Positions 34,119-41,635 of a stretch of DNA of 64,000 bases are shown one piece after another. The position numbers and the translations under genes are program-made. This DNA is from Flagellimonas_B algarum (GTDB lineage: Bacteria; Bacteroidota; Bacteroidia; Flavobacteriales; Flavobacteriaceae): assembly GCF_040513375.1 (NCBI RefSeq), contig NZ_JBEVTG010000001.1, forward strand, positions 1,488,001 to 1,552,000, read 5' to 3'. Under the pieces are notes generated by a model. It saw only the letters and a program-made list of their open reading frames with translations. It did no database searches and had not been told where the DNA came from. The first letter of the stretch is position 1. Every line of letters starts with the position of its first letter.

Positions 34119-35453
34119 CTATTCATGAATAGGGAGCAAGTAATTGGAGTTCGCATAGGCGCCGATGGTATTGCCAAGACGATGCCCTTCTTCGGAATCA
34201 TAGCGAAAATGGATGCCCAGGTAGACCCTTGAGATGGCGGCCTCGTAGCCTGCTTGTGAAAAACTATCAAAGGAACGGGTCGGTGGATCCATATATAGGG
34301 TTGGAGAGAAAGGGCCAGAACTATCAACGGTTTCCGTAACCATGGTAAACCCATAGGTGTCACCGGTGCCCAAGGTCGCTGCTAGCACCGTCATAGCAGC
34401 TGAACTGGCCGTGCCATGTGCTGACGGATACGAAGGAAAGGCATAGGTGTGCTGATGTAGATTGTTCCAATCGGGATCTGCTTCAGTAGCATCGTTGCCA
34501 TCGTGTTCCGCCCATCGTATCGCCGTATAAGGCCGCCAATGATTGTAGTGGAACTTGTTGTCAAAGACGTTGATATACGCATCGTAAACCGTCATGTTGA
34601 GCAGGGCGTAGACACGCGCGGCCTGCCAAAGATCTAAGGTTTCCTGGACGATAAGTTGGCGGGCCAGTCGGTTATGGGAGTTTTCGACGAAGTCTTTCCA
34701 CCATAAAGCCAAATGCCGTTGGTCTTGGCTTCGCACTTCACTGTTTTCAGACCCAAAGGATTTCACCTCATCAAATGCCGTGGCATAAGCCGCACTTTGG
34801 ATGTCCGGCGGTGGGGGTGACCGAAACTGATCTGCTTTTTGGAGCAAGAACGTTTTGGCTTGGGCCCAGCCTGCACCGAACACAAAACCCTCGGGGGTTC
34901 CACTATGTTCGTTGAATTCGGCGTAAACGCCAGGTGCCATAGGGTGCCAGGTGTATTCGGCTTCGCCGTTCCAACCATCATCTTGACGTAAATCGATTAT
35001 GGCGCTGGCAGCCGCTTCACCTAAGGCCTTGGCCTGGGTGATTTGGGATTCGGGGATTTCGGTGGTCCATTGCCCCAACAAACTGTCAAGCACTGACTTT
35101 TGATCAGGATATTGCCCTACAGCCACGGTATGCATGGCATAAGCCACCGAAAGCTCTGGTAAGCTCGCGGAACTGGCCGACTCAAAAGTGTAGGGGGTAT
35201 AAACGGGAGCGATGCTGTTCAAAGCATCGTGGGCGGCCACATGCATCATGGCTGCGGTGCGAAGGCCTTTTAAGGTTAACAGCCCATCTTCGGCCACTGC
35301 CATTTCGAAAACGCTGCGGTTGAAGGCATCCAACACTTTGGTGCCGTGGTTTTTTGGGTCCACGGTATTCGGGCTGCAGGTCATCAGCAGGATGGTGGCA
35401 CATAGACCGCTTAGGGTCAGAATAACGGAACGGGAAATAGCCTGTGGTTTCAT
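34119..35453 (-). CDS. Vanadium-dependent haloperoxidase / PAP2-type lipoprotein
   Basis: This 444-residue protein has a lipoprotein signal (ILLMTC) and all three phosphate/vanadate-binding motifs: Kx6RP in KFHYNHWRP, PSxHG in YPSAHGTAS, and SRx5Hx3D in SRVYLGIHFRYD. These are shared by vanadium haloperoxidases and acid phosphatases of the PAP2 fold. Length and the long helical first half favour the haloperoxidase-like group. Which reaction it carries out is not decidable from sequence. It is 12 bases downstream of a membrane protein gene. Confidence 0.85.
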   Translation of the reverse strand: MKPQAISRSVILTLSGLCATILLMTCSPNTVDPKNHGTKVLDAFNRSVFEMAVAEDGLLTLKGLRTAAMMHVAAHDALNSIAPVYTPYTFESASSASLPELSVAYAMHTVAVGQYPDQKSVLDSLLGQWTTEIPESQITQAKALGEAAASAIIDLRQDDGWNGEAEYTWHPMAPGVYAEFNEHSGTPEGFVFGAGWAQAKTFLLQKADQFRSPPPPDIQSAAYATAFDEVKSFGSENSEVRSQDQRHLALWWKDFVENSHNRLARQLIVQETLDLWQAARVYALLNMTVYDAYINVFDNKFHYNHWRPYTAIRWAEHDGNDATEADPDWNNLHQHTYAFPSYPSAHGTASSAAMTVLAATLGTGDTYGFTMVTETVDSSGPFSPTLYMDPPTRSFDSFSQAGYEAAISRVYLGIHFRYDSEEGHRLGNTIGAYANSNYLLPIHE

Positions 35454-35465
35454 AGGTATTTGTTT

Positions 35466-36197
35466 TTAGCCCTTGATCAGGGTTCGGATGAGATATTCAA
35501 TGGTTTCAGATCGCCCCAGCAGTTCGATGAAACAAGCGTAGATATTGATTCCGACGGCAAGCCAGGTAGCCGGATGTTTTAGCTTTTGATATTTCAAGGC
35601 CGCCAAAAGGACCATGGCGATGATCAAGCCTTGGGTGAAATATACCGGACCCATAATCTCGATATCGGGCCAATCATCGATGTTCATGACAATAGCGATA
35701 CCCTGGATGCCGCGCCCCAGGGCCGGCATCATGATGATAAAAACCGTACTGATCAACCACCACGCGTGATTTTCCATGTTTTTCCTTTCGATGATGCTTT
35801 GGATCACGGCGTAACCGAACGCCAAGATCATGGGGATTTCCACTGCGGCCACCCCGATGAAGAACCACGGCTCAAAAGGGCCAAAAAGATCCCTGAACTC
35901 AGCCGAACGATCGGCCGAAACAATGTCGCGGTGCATCATGCTAAAAGCGGTTATGCATACCCCACCGGCAAGGAACATGCCGATGATACCGTTGGTTCGA
36001 TGTCTGGCCAGTTGGCCATGGGTCGCTAAATACGGTTGGATGATCAAATAGAGGTACCAAATCGTTCCACTCCAATAGTGCACATGTACCGACCAAGCGT
36101 TGTCGGTAAAATCTCCCCAATAGTCCCTAAAGATGCCGAATTGCATGAACACCATCGGAAGCAGCATCCAAAGGTGTAGGCTTTTGTATTTCTTCAT
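35466..36197 (-). CDS. Seven-helix membrane protein, possibly DUF2306-like
   Basis: This 243-residue protein is almost entirely membrane-embedded with about seven helices. Conserved-looking polar residues in membranes include WSVHVHYWSGTIWYL, LARHRTNGIIG and MMHRD, which recall the histidine-bearing DUF2306 or cytochrome-like membrane families. The family call is tentative. It is the first gene of a two-gene operon with the haloperoxidase-type gene, and divergent from an AraC regulator. Confidence 0.65.
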   Translation of the reverse strand: MKKYKSLHLWMLLPMVFMQFGIFRDYWGDFTDNAWSVHVHYWSGTIWYLYLIIQPYLATHGQLARHRTNGIIGMFLAGGVCITAFSMMHRDIVSADRSAEFRDLFGPFEPWFFIGVAAVEIPMILAFGYAVIQSIIERKNMENHAWWLISTVFIIMMPALGRGIQGIAIVMNIDDWPDIEIMGPVYFTQGLIIAMVLLAALKYQKLKHPATWLAVGINIYACFIELLGRSETIEYLIRTLIKG

Positions 36198-36270
36198 AAA
36201 AGGTTGTGGTTGTTATATGTTAAATCATTGATTAAAAGGTAGTTGATCTATCGAGTGAAGAAGTGTGGAA

Positions 36271-36302
36271 TTGTGTCAATGGTTTGGATTCCTTTATTTT
36301 TG
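36271..36302 (+). promoter_or_regulatory. Promoter of the AraC regulator gene
   Basis: TATTTTTG at 36295-36302 matches TAnnTTTG, with TTG at 36271-36273 and a 21-base spacer. Transcription would start near 36309, about 60 bases ahead of the gene. Confidence 0.4.
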
Positions 36303-36370
36303 GTCTGTGGTCGGCCACAAATGCGGGAATGCTTTGCGGCGCGGCCGAATTTCAGTAACTTAACTTTCGT

Positions 36371-37228
36371 ATGGTACGCGACGTCCTCAATATCAACGAG
36401 TTCATTGTCTTGATCGAACAGGCAGATTCCGACAAGGTAATCATCGATTCGTGTCGTTTTGACGAACCTCTGATCGCAGTGGCTTTTTATGGCTCGGGCA
36501 ATGTGCATTTGAGTATGGATTATGCCGGACAAAAGAACGCTTATGAGCATACCAAGGGATTGGCCATTTCGTTTTATGCCGATACCACTGTTGATTGTGT
36601 ACATACCGTTGCCCCTGATAAGCCCTTGCAATGTGTTTTGATCGCTACGGCGCCCCGCAACCTTCAAAACCTGCCCAATGGGGAAGGCGAATTGTTTACC
36701 GATCTTTTAGACCAATTGGTGCGGCCGAAGGCACCCTATGTAGAAGGGCCGCGGTTTTTCATGACCCCTGAGATGGAACAGATCGTCGACAATATTTTTG
36801 CCAATAGGTATGAAGGAAAGGCCAAGATGATGTTCTTTAGAAGTCAGGTCACTGCTTTGCTATCCCATTTCTTCTGGCAGTTGTCTACCTTGGAAACCCA
36901 GGATATCAAAACCGGGGAACGTGAAAAACTATACCATGCCAAAGAGATCCTCTCGAACAATTTGGAGACACCCCCTTCGTTGGCTGAACTCTCGCGCCTA
37001 ATCGGATTGAACACTTTTCAATTGAAAAAGGACTTTAAGGCCATGTTCGGGGTCCCTGTTTTTAAATACCTGCAAAACGAACGCATGGTGAAAGCCCATG
37101 ATCTGATTCGAAGGAACGAAGCCACCGTACAGGAAGCGGCGTGGCACGTGGGCTATGATAGTTTAAGTTCGTTTTCAAACGCTTTCCATAAAAAATTCGG
37201 TTTCCGACCGAGCGATGTCAAGGTTTGA
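36371..37228 (+). CDS. AraC family transcriptional regulator
   Basis: This 285-residue protein has an N-terminal sensor part of about 180 residues with no recognised ligand motif and a C-terminal AraC DNA-binding domain with two helix-turn-helices: PPSLAELSRLIGLNTFQLKK and VQEAAWHVGYDSLSSFSNAF, closing with KKFGFRPSDVK. It probably activates the DUF5367/DUF1772/NmrA operon that starts 121 bases downstream, where a 21-base-spaced direct repeat is found. Confidence 0.9.
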   Translation: MVRDVLNINEFIVLIEQADSDKVIIDSCRFDEPLIAVAFYGSGNVHLSMDYAGQKNAYEHTKGLAISFYADTTVDCVHTVAPDKPLQCVLIATAPRNLQNLPNGEGELFTDLLDQLVRPKAPYVEGPRFFMTPEMEQIVDNIFANRYEGKAKMMFFRSQVTALLSHFFWQLSTLETQDIKTGEREKLYHAKEILSNNLETPPSLAELSRLIGLNTFQLKKDFKAMFGVPVFKYLQNERMVKAHDLIRRNEATVQEAAWHVGYDSLSSFSNAFHKKFGFRPSDVKV

Positions 37229-37260
37229 ATTATCTGATATACAAATACTTGCGATAACTG

Positions 37261-37296
37261 CTCCTTTTCGAACAAATCATCCTCCTTTTTGAACAA
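37261..37296 (+). promoter_or_regulatory. AraC-type operator, two 15-base direct repeats 21 bases apart
   Basis: CTCCTTTTCGAACAA at 37261-37275 recurs as CTCCTTTTTGAACAA at 37282-37296, with one mismatch in 15 and a period of 21 bases, i.e. two helical turns. AraC-family dimers bind such tandem half-sites. The second copy ends where the -33 element should be, the usual place for an activator. Confidence 0.65.
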
Positions 37297-37317
37297 GCCG
37301 CGGTTTTAGACGGGTCC

Positions 37318-37325
37318 TAGTTTTG
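37318..37325 (+). promoter_or_regulatory. -7 element TAGTTTTG of the AraC-controlled operon
   Basis: TAGTTTTG matches TAnnTTTG exactly, but no TTG lies 19-21 bases upstream. A missing -33 fits dependence on an activator bound to the direct repeat just upstream. Transcription would start near 37332. Confidence 0.5.
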
Positions 37326-37349
37326 TGCTGTAATCAAAATACAAACATC

Positions 37350-37760
37350 ATGAAACTATTAAAATCGATACTCATCGCAGTCACCATCTGGACCTTGGGG
37401 GTGCTCTCTTTTACGGTATCCTTTTTTGTGCCGGTACTTGACGACTCCCAATTACAGGCCAATCTCGTATTGTTCTTAGCCATAGGCCCTATCGTTTGGT
37501 TCGGATCTTGGCTGTATTACCGAAATGGTCGTACTACCCACGGCTTACAGGCCGGCCTGTTCTTTTTCGGGATGGCCGCCTTGCTCGATGCCTTGGTGAC
37601 CGTGCCTCTATTGGTCGTACCACAAGGAGGGAGCCACCTTGCCTTTTTCTCCGATCCGGGCTTTTGGGCCATTGGTCTTGAATTCGTCTTAACGACCCTA
37701 TTGTATTGGCATGTCAAGGTGAGAAGTCGTACACAGAAGTTTATGAATCAATCAAAATGA
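37350..37760 (+). CDS. DUF5367-like membrane protein
   Basis: This 136-residue protein starts at the ATG at 37350 and has four membrane helices: about 5-28, 34-52, 66-88 and 100-120. The pattern LGVLSFTVSFFVPVLDD and PIVWFGSWLYYRNG fits DUF5367, small Bacteroidota membrane proteins of unknown function. It is the first gene of the operon with DUF1772 and NmrA-like genes, six bases before the next. Confidence 0.7.
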   Translation: MKLLKSILIAVTIWTLGVLSFTVSFFVPVLDDSQLQANLVLFLAIGPIVWFGSWLYYRNGRTTHGLQAGLFFFGMAALLDALVTVPLLVVPQGGSHLAFFSDPGFWAIGLEFVLTTLLYWHVKVRSRTQKFMNQSK

Positions 37761-37766
37761 AGCATC

Positions 37767-38258
37767 ATGGAAGTAACAGCAAGCAATCTAACCCTATTCG
37801 CGGCAACACTATTAATTGGGCTTACAGCAGGGCTATGTTTCACCTGGGGAAACGCCGTTACCCCTGGTATTGGACAATTGGAGGACCTCGGGTACCTGCA
37901 GGCCTTTCAGAAAATGAACAGAAGTATTGAAAACCCGATGTTCTTTATGGTCTTTTTTGGATCGTTTTTGGTGGGGATAGCCGCCATCATTTCAAACAAA
38001 GCCATATCACCAGAGCATTTTAGGTTGGTCAGCTTGGCCATCGGAATCTATTTTATCGGGGTCGTGTTGGTAACGGTTTTCGGCAACGTGCCATTGAATC
38101 GTTTGCTCGACAATGCCGATTTGGCGCAAAGTACAACCCTCGAATTGCGACAATTGCGTGAGCGGTTCGAACAGCCTTGGAACCGGTTCCATATCCTTCG
38201 GATCCTATCGGCCATCATCGCTTTTTCAATGCTCCTTATCGCAGGAATCAACAAATAA
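37767..38258 (+). CDS. DUF1772 / anthrone oxygenase family membrane protein
   Basis: This 163-residue protein has four membrane helices and the DUF1772 pattern: LTAGLCFTWGNAVTPGIGQL, FQKMNRSIENPMFFMVFFGS, VFGNVPLNRLLDNAD and FEQPWNRFHILRILSA. Fungal relatives are anthrone oxygenases that form quinones without a metal cofactor; bacterial function is not established. Its place beside an NAD(P)-binding oxidoreductase suggests small-molecule redox chemistry. Confidence 0.88.
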   Translation: MEVTASNLTLFAATLLIGLTAGLCFTWGNAVTPGIGQLEDLGYLQAFQKMNRSIENPMFFMVFFGSFLVGIAAIISNKAISPEHFRLVSLAIGIYFIGVVLVTVFGNVPLNRLLDNADLAQSTTLELRQLRERFEQPWNRFHILRILSAIIAFSMLLIAGINK

Positions 38259-38284
38259 GTATAAACATCAAAATTCTAAACATC

Positions 38285-39121
38285 ATGAAAAAAAACGTAT
38301 TGGTATTAGGTGGAACCGGAAAAACCGGAAAAAGAATCGTAGAACGTCTTGAGAAACTAGGCCACCATGTAAGGATCGGTTCCAGAAGCGCGCACCCGGC
38401 ATTCGACTGGGGCCAGCCTGCGGCTTGGCCGAAGGTACTTGAAGGGATCGAAAGCGTTTACATCACCTATCAACCTGACTTAGCTGTGCCAGGGGCAAAG
38501 GAAGCGGTAGCAGCGCTTACAAAAGTCGCCAAGGCACAAGGGGTTAAAAAATTGGTCCTGTTATCGGGCAAAGGTGAAGTTGAAGCGGAACGCTGTGAGC
38601 AAATCGTATTGGGATCAGGGATCGACAGCACCGTCATCCGGGCCAGTTGGTTCAATCAGAATTTTAGCGAAAGCTTTTTTCTGCCCCCGATACAAAGCGG
38701 GGTAGTTGCCCTACCTTTTTCCCATTTGGGAGCTCCCTATGTCGATGCCGATGATTTGGCCGATGTTGCGGTGAACTTGTTGCTGAATGAAGGCCATCAA
38801 GGGCGGATTTATGAATTGACAGGTCCGCGCTTGTGGAACTTTGAAGAGATCGTTGCGGCGATTGCAACCGAAACGGGTCGCGATTTGAAGTTCGTTCCAA
38901 TTAGTTTGCAGGCATTTGTCGAAGCCTTGACCGCGCAAGGCGTGCCGGCCGACGTGGTTTGGTTGATGGAATATCTTTTTACCGAGGTATTGGACAATCC
39001 TTCGAACCAAGTCGTTACCCAAGATATCGAACGGCTATTGGGCCGGCCCCCTATCGATTTTCTGCAGTATGTCAAAACCACCGCCAAGACCGGTATTTGG
39101 AATGCCGCTGTAGAAGCATAA
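38285..39121 (+). CDS. NmrA-like NAD(P)-binding oxidoreductase
   Basis: This 278-residue protein starts at the ATG at 38285 and opens with the Rossmann motif VLVLGGTGKTGKRIVERL. It is an atypical SDR of the NmrA/quinone-reductase-2 type: no YxxxK pair is seen where a classical SDR would have it, and VIRASWFNQNFSE and YELTGPRLWNFEEI fit the family. It is the last gene of the AraC-linked operon, which ends in a terminator. Confidence 0.88.
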   Translation: MKKNVLVLGGTGKTGKRIVERLEKLGHHVRIGSRSAHPAFDWGQPAAWPKVLEGIESVYITYQPDLAVPGAKEAVAALTKVAKAQGVKKLVLLSGKGEVEAERCEQIVLGSGIDSTVIRASWFNQNFSESFFLPPIQSGVVALPFSHLGAPYVDADDLADVAVNLLLNEGHQGRIYELTGPRLWNFEEIVAAIATETGRDLKFVPISLQAFVEALTAQGVPADVVWLMEYLFTEVLDNPSNQVVTQDIERLLGRPPIDFLQYVKTTAKTGIWNAAVEA

Positions 39122-39141
39122 ACCAACCATCCAGATGAAGG

Positions 39142-39173
39142 CACCCCTTCCGTTTTCGGTCGGGGTGTTTTTT
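39142..39173 (+). terminator. Rho-independent terminator after the NmrA-like gene
   Basis: CACCCC (39142-39147) pairs with GGGGTG (39162-39167), with an inner CCG/CGG pair around TTTT, followed by six T. It closes the DUF5367/DUF1772/NmrA operon. Confidence 0.75.
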
Positions 39174-39204
39174 GGTATAGACAGGGATGCGAAGAAGGTC
39201 CTTG

Positions 39205-40368
39205 TTAAAACCGATCGGCCTGTAAAAACCCAATTGGTAGTTCGGTACTTCCCCGACTTGCCAAATCGGCTACTATTTCGCCGATAACACTAGCGAATTT
39301 GAATCCATGTCCACTGAATCCGGTGGCGATCACTACTTTTTCATCATATCCGGGAATAAAATCAACGATAAAGTGCTCGTCTTGGGTTTTGGTGTACAGG
39401 CAGGTCTTCATGACCAAGGTACGGTTATAGCCATCGGGCAAGAACGCATCCAAAAATTCGATCAAGGCGTTTTCATCTTGTGCCCGGGTCGATCGGTCGA
39501 CCTTATCAGGGTCGGTAACCTCCCCACCAGGATGGTGCATACCCAATTTCAAACCCAAAGGCCCCCCGAATTGCCCAGCAGGGACAATGGGGAATCCGTA
39601 AAAGTCACGATCGCCATTGCGGATCAACCAACACGGAAATACCGAATGATCGAAAACTGGCCATTTTTTCGGCTGTACCCAGGCCAATGGTTGTCTGGTG
39701 ACACTCACTTTGGGGGCGAGGCCCGGGGCCAATTTTGCCGCCCAAGGGCCTGCGGTGATCACCAATTTATCGGCCGTGTACGTGCTGCGGTCCGTGGTAA
39801 CGATGATGCTTTCTTCTTCACGGTACCAATGGACCACTTTTTCATTGGTTTTGATGACCGCACCATGGAACAGGGCTTGCTGTGCGTATAACAGGATACA
39901 GCGTTCCGGTGTCAGGAAACCGGCATCCGGCTCTTCAAGACGTTCAAAATCATGGGGTAAGCGAAATTGAGGATATTTCTCGCTACAGGCTTGTGCACTG
40001 AGTTCGTTAATGGGGATGTCGTAGGCTTCGGAAGATGCTTTGACGGTTTGTAAAAACGAACTCCCAGGGGTGCCGAAATACACCATGCCCGATCTAAAGA
40101 ATACCTGGGTGCCGGTCTCGGCTTCCAAGTCGGCCCAGTTTTGATAGGCCCTTTCCAAAAGGGGGACATAAACGGTGGCTTCCCCATAGGCCTTTCTTAT
40201 GATGCGGGTCTGCCCAGCGTGCGATCCCCATGGATGGGTGATGTCGAACTGCTCTAACCCCAACACCTTATGCCCCTGTTTTGCCAAATGGTAACAGGCC
40301 GATGAACCCATGCTGCCGACCCCGATGACGATTGCATCAAAATGCATGTCAGGTAAACGAGCCCCCAT
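39205..40368 (-). CDS. solA: N-methyl-L-tryptophan oxidase / monomeric sarcosine oxidase family
   Basis: This 387-residue flavoenzyme has the FAD-binding motif VIGVGSMGSSACYHLAKQG and LGLEQFD near the start. The motif MKTCLYTKTQDEHFIVD near residue 330 contains the cysteine that carries the covalent flavin in monomeric sarcosine oxidase. GFSGHGFKF near the C-terminus also fits. It oxidises N-methyl amino acids, releasing formaldehyde and peroxide; sarcosine and N-methyltryptophan cannot be told apart here. The first ATG is kept because AAGGAA precedes it; the ATG at 40347 is an alternative. Confidence 0.88.
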   Translation of the reverse strand: MGARLPDMHFDAIVIGVGSMGSSACYHLAKQGHKVLGLEQFDITHPWGSHAGQTRIIRKAYGEATVYVPLLERAYQNWADLEAETGTQVFFRSGMVYFGTPGSSFLQTVKASSEAYDIPINELSAQACSEKYPQFRLPHDFERLEEPDAGFLTPERCILLYAQQALFHGAVIKTNEKVVHWYREEESIIVTTDRSTYTADKLVITAGPWAAKLAPGLAPKVSVTRQPLAWVQPKKWPVFDHSVFPCWLIRNGDRDFYGFPIVPAGQFGGPLGLKLGMHHPGGEVTDPDKVDRSTRAQDENALIEFLDAFLPDGYNRTLVMKTCLYTKTQDEHFIVDFIPGYDEKVVIATGFSGHGFKFASVIGEIVADLASRGSTELPIGFLQADRF

Positions 40369-40465
40369 ACTATTTCCTTGATGTTTGGACTAAAAATAAC
40401 CCTTTTCTTTTACAGCAATGGCTTAAGGGAAGGCTGTTTCTTGGACTTCGTATGGAAGACCGGAA

Positions 40466-40495
40466 ATGAAAAAGGGCATCTTTTGGATGCCCTTT
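40466..40495 (-). terminator. Terminator after the small Cys protein and mddA
   Basis: On the minus strand AAAGGGCATC pairs with GATGCCCTTT (a perfect ten-base stem, five-base loop) and continues TTCATTTCC. It lies 15 bases after the stop of the small frame at 40511-40651, which implies that the transcript from mddA runs through that frame. Confidence 0.7.
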
Positions 40496-40510
40496 GGCCG
40501 GGGATAGCTG

Positions 40511-40651
40511 TTATCGGTTACAGGAAAGACAGATCTGGCGATCCGAGTAACCGCTTTTTTTGGTATTCTCTTTCGGGCGCTCGGGATCAGTTGCCTGAAT
40601 GGCGTACCATCCAAAGAAAAAAGGTCTCTTGTATGTGGTTCTTGATTTCAT
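40511..40651 (-). CDS. Possible 46-residue CxxC protein downstream of mddA
   Basis: A short frame begins at 40651 (MKSRTTYKRPFFFGWYAIQA) and ends at 40511 with ICLSCNR, where the two cysteines form CxxC. It is basic and has no membrane segment. No family is recognised. It is supported by its position, 41 bases after the mddA stop and just ahead of a strong terminator on the same strand. It could be a genuine small protein or a chance frame. Confidence 0.4.
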   Translation of the reverse strand: MKSRTTYKRPFFFGWYAIQATDPERPKENTKKSGYSDRQICLSCNR

Positions 40652-40692
40652 GTTTTGATTGATTAGATCGTTTTTTGATGATATTATTGTTC

Positions 40693-41466
40693 TTAGACAC
40701 CTTTTGGCAGGGTCGATTTTCTAGCAGTACCTTTCTTGAATTTCGTAAAAGGTACCAGCATCGGTTTTTTAGCTTGATAGGCCTTGTAGGTATCACCGAA
40801 CTCGTCGACCAGGTCTTTCTCTTCGAACAAGGTGCCGATGATGACATAGGCCGTAATGGCTATCGCAAAGACCAAATGGGTTACCGTCATGGTCGGTGTG
40901 GCCCACATACCCAAGAGCATTCCGAAGTACAGCGGATGCCTGACGTAATCGTAGAATAAGGTAATCCTAAACTGCAATTGGGTATAGGGTTTCCCCATTA
41001 ACTCCAAAAAGGTCTGGCGTAGGCCGAACAGGTCGAAATGGTTGATCAAGAACGAGCTGATGAACAAAATCGCCCAACCGACGAAGAAAAGCACGTAAAT
41101 AAGGGTATACCAAATACTATCCGGTGCAATTGCCCATAGCTGCCCGCCGATCGGTTGCCAGTTGTACACCAAATTGAACAGGAGGATACCCGAGATCAAA
41201 ACGAAGGTGCTGCGTTCAATGGGTTTCGGAAAATACCGGTAAAAAAGGGACTTGAACCATTTCCTGGCCATGATGCTGTGTTGTACACCGAATAGGGCGA
41301 TCAATAGGAAATTGTTCATCAATGCCCAGATTACGGACATTTTGGGTTCTTGGTCGATTCCGATTTCAGGAATCAGGTTGCCCACTGATGCGATCCAAAA
41401 CAAGATGGAACCGAAGGCGATCAAATAAGCCACGATCGAATACGTGAACATTACAATTTTTCTCAT
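40693..41466 (-). CDS. mddA: Methanethiol S-methyltransferase (NnrU / isoprenylcysteine methyltransferase-like)
   Basis: This 257-residue membrane protein has about six helices. It matches MddA along its length: GVQHSIMARKWFKS, SSFLINHFDLFGLRQTFLEL, YDYVRHPLYFGMLLGMWATPTMTVTHLVFA and LFEEKDLVDEFGDTYKAYQAK. The RHPLY..G and EE..L motifs bind S-adenosylmethionine in this superfamily. MddA methylates methanethiol to dimethyl sulfide. A -7 element without a -33 and a tandem repeat array upstream suggest activator control. Confidence 0.85.
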   Translation of the reverse strand: MRKIVMFTYSIVAYLIAFGSILFWIASVGNLIPEIGIDQEPKMSVIWALMNNFLLIALFGVQHSIMARKWFKSLFYRYFPKPIERSTFVLISGILLFNLVYNWQPIGGQLWAIAPDSIWYTLIYVLFFVGWAILFISSFLINHFDLFGLRQTFLELMGKPYTQLQFRITLFYDYVRHPLYFGMLLGMWATPTMTVTHLVFAIAITAYVIIGTLFEEKDLVDEFGDTYKAYQAKKPMLVPFTKFKKGTARKSTLPKGV

Positions 41467-41490
41467 GATGTTGTGATTTTAAATTCAGGG

Positions 41491-41498
41491 CAAACCTA
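41491..41498 (-). promoter_or_regulatory. -7 element TAGGTTTG of mddA
   Basis: The minus strand reads TAGGTTTG at 41498-41491, an exact TAnnTTTG match 25 bases before the mddA start. At the -33 distance the best match is CTG, not TTG, which fits a promoter that needs the repeat array just upstream. Confidence 0.45.
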
Positions 41499-41530
41499 GG
41501 CGGTAAGTCAGGTTCCTTCAGTATATAGAA

Positions 41531-41581
41531 GGTTTACAAAAGGGTTACCATCAGGAAGGATGGGGTTTACAAATGGGTTAC
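41531..41581 (-). promoter_or_regulatory. Tandem operator array GTAAmCC before mddA
   Basis: Two 18-base direct repeats (41531-41548 and 41564-41581, one mismatch) lie 33 bases apart. Read toward mddA, each is GTAACCC-N4-GTAAACC, i.e. two seven-base half-sites with an 11-base period, the geometry of a pho box bound by OmpR/PhoB-type response regulators. All four half-sites are on one face of the helix. Confidence 0.55.
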
Positions 41582-41635
41582 AAACGCTATTTTTAGCGCG
41601 GTAAAGTGCTTAAAATCAAACTATTGCAAAATTCG

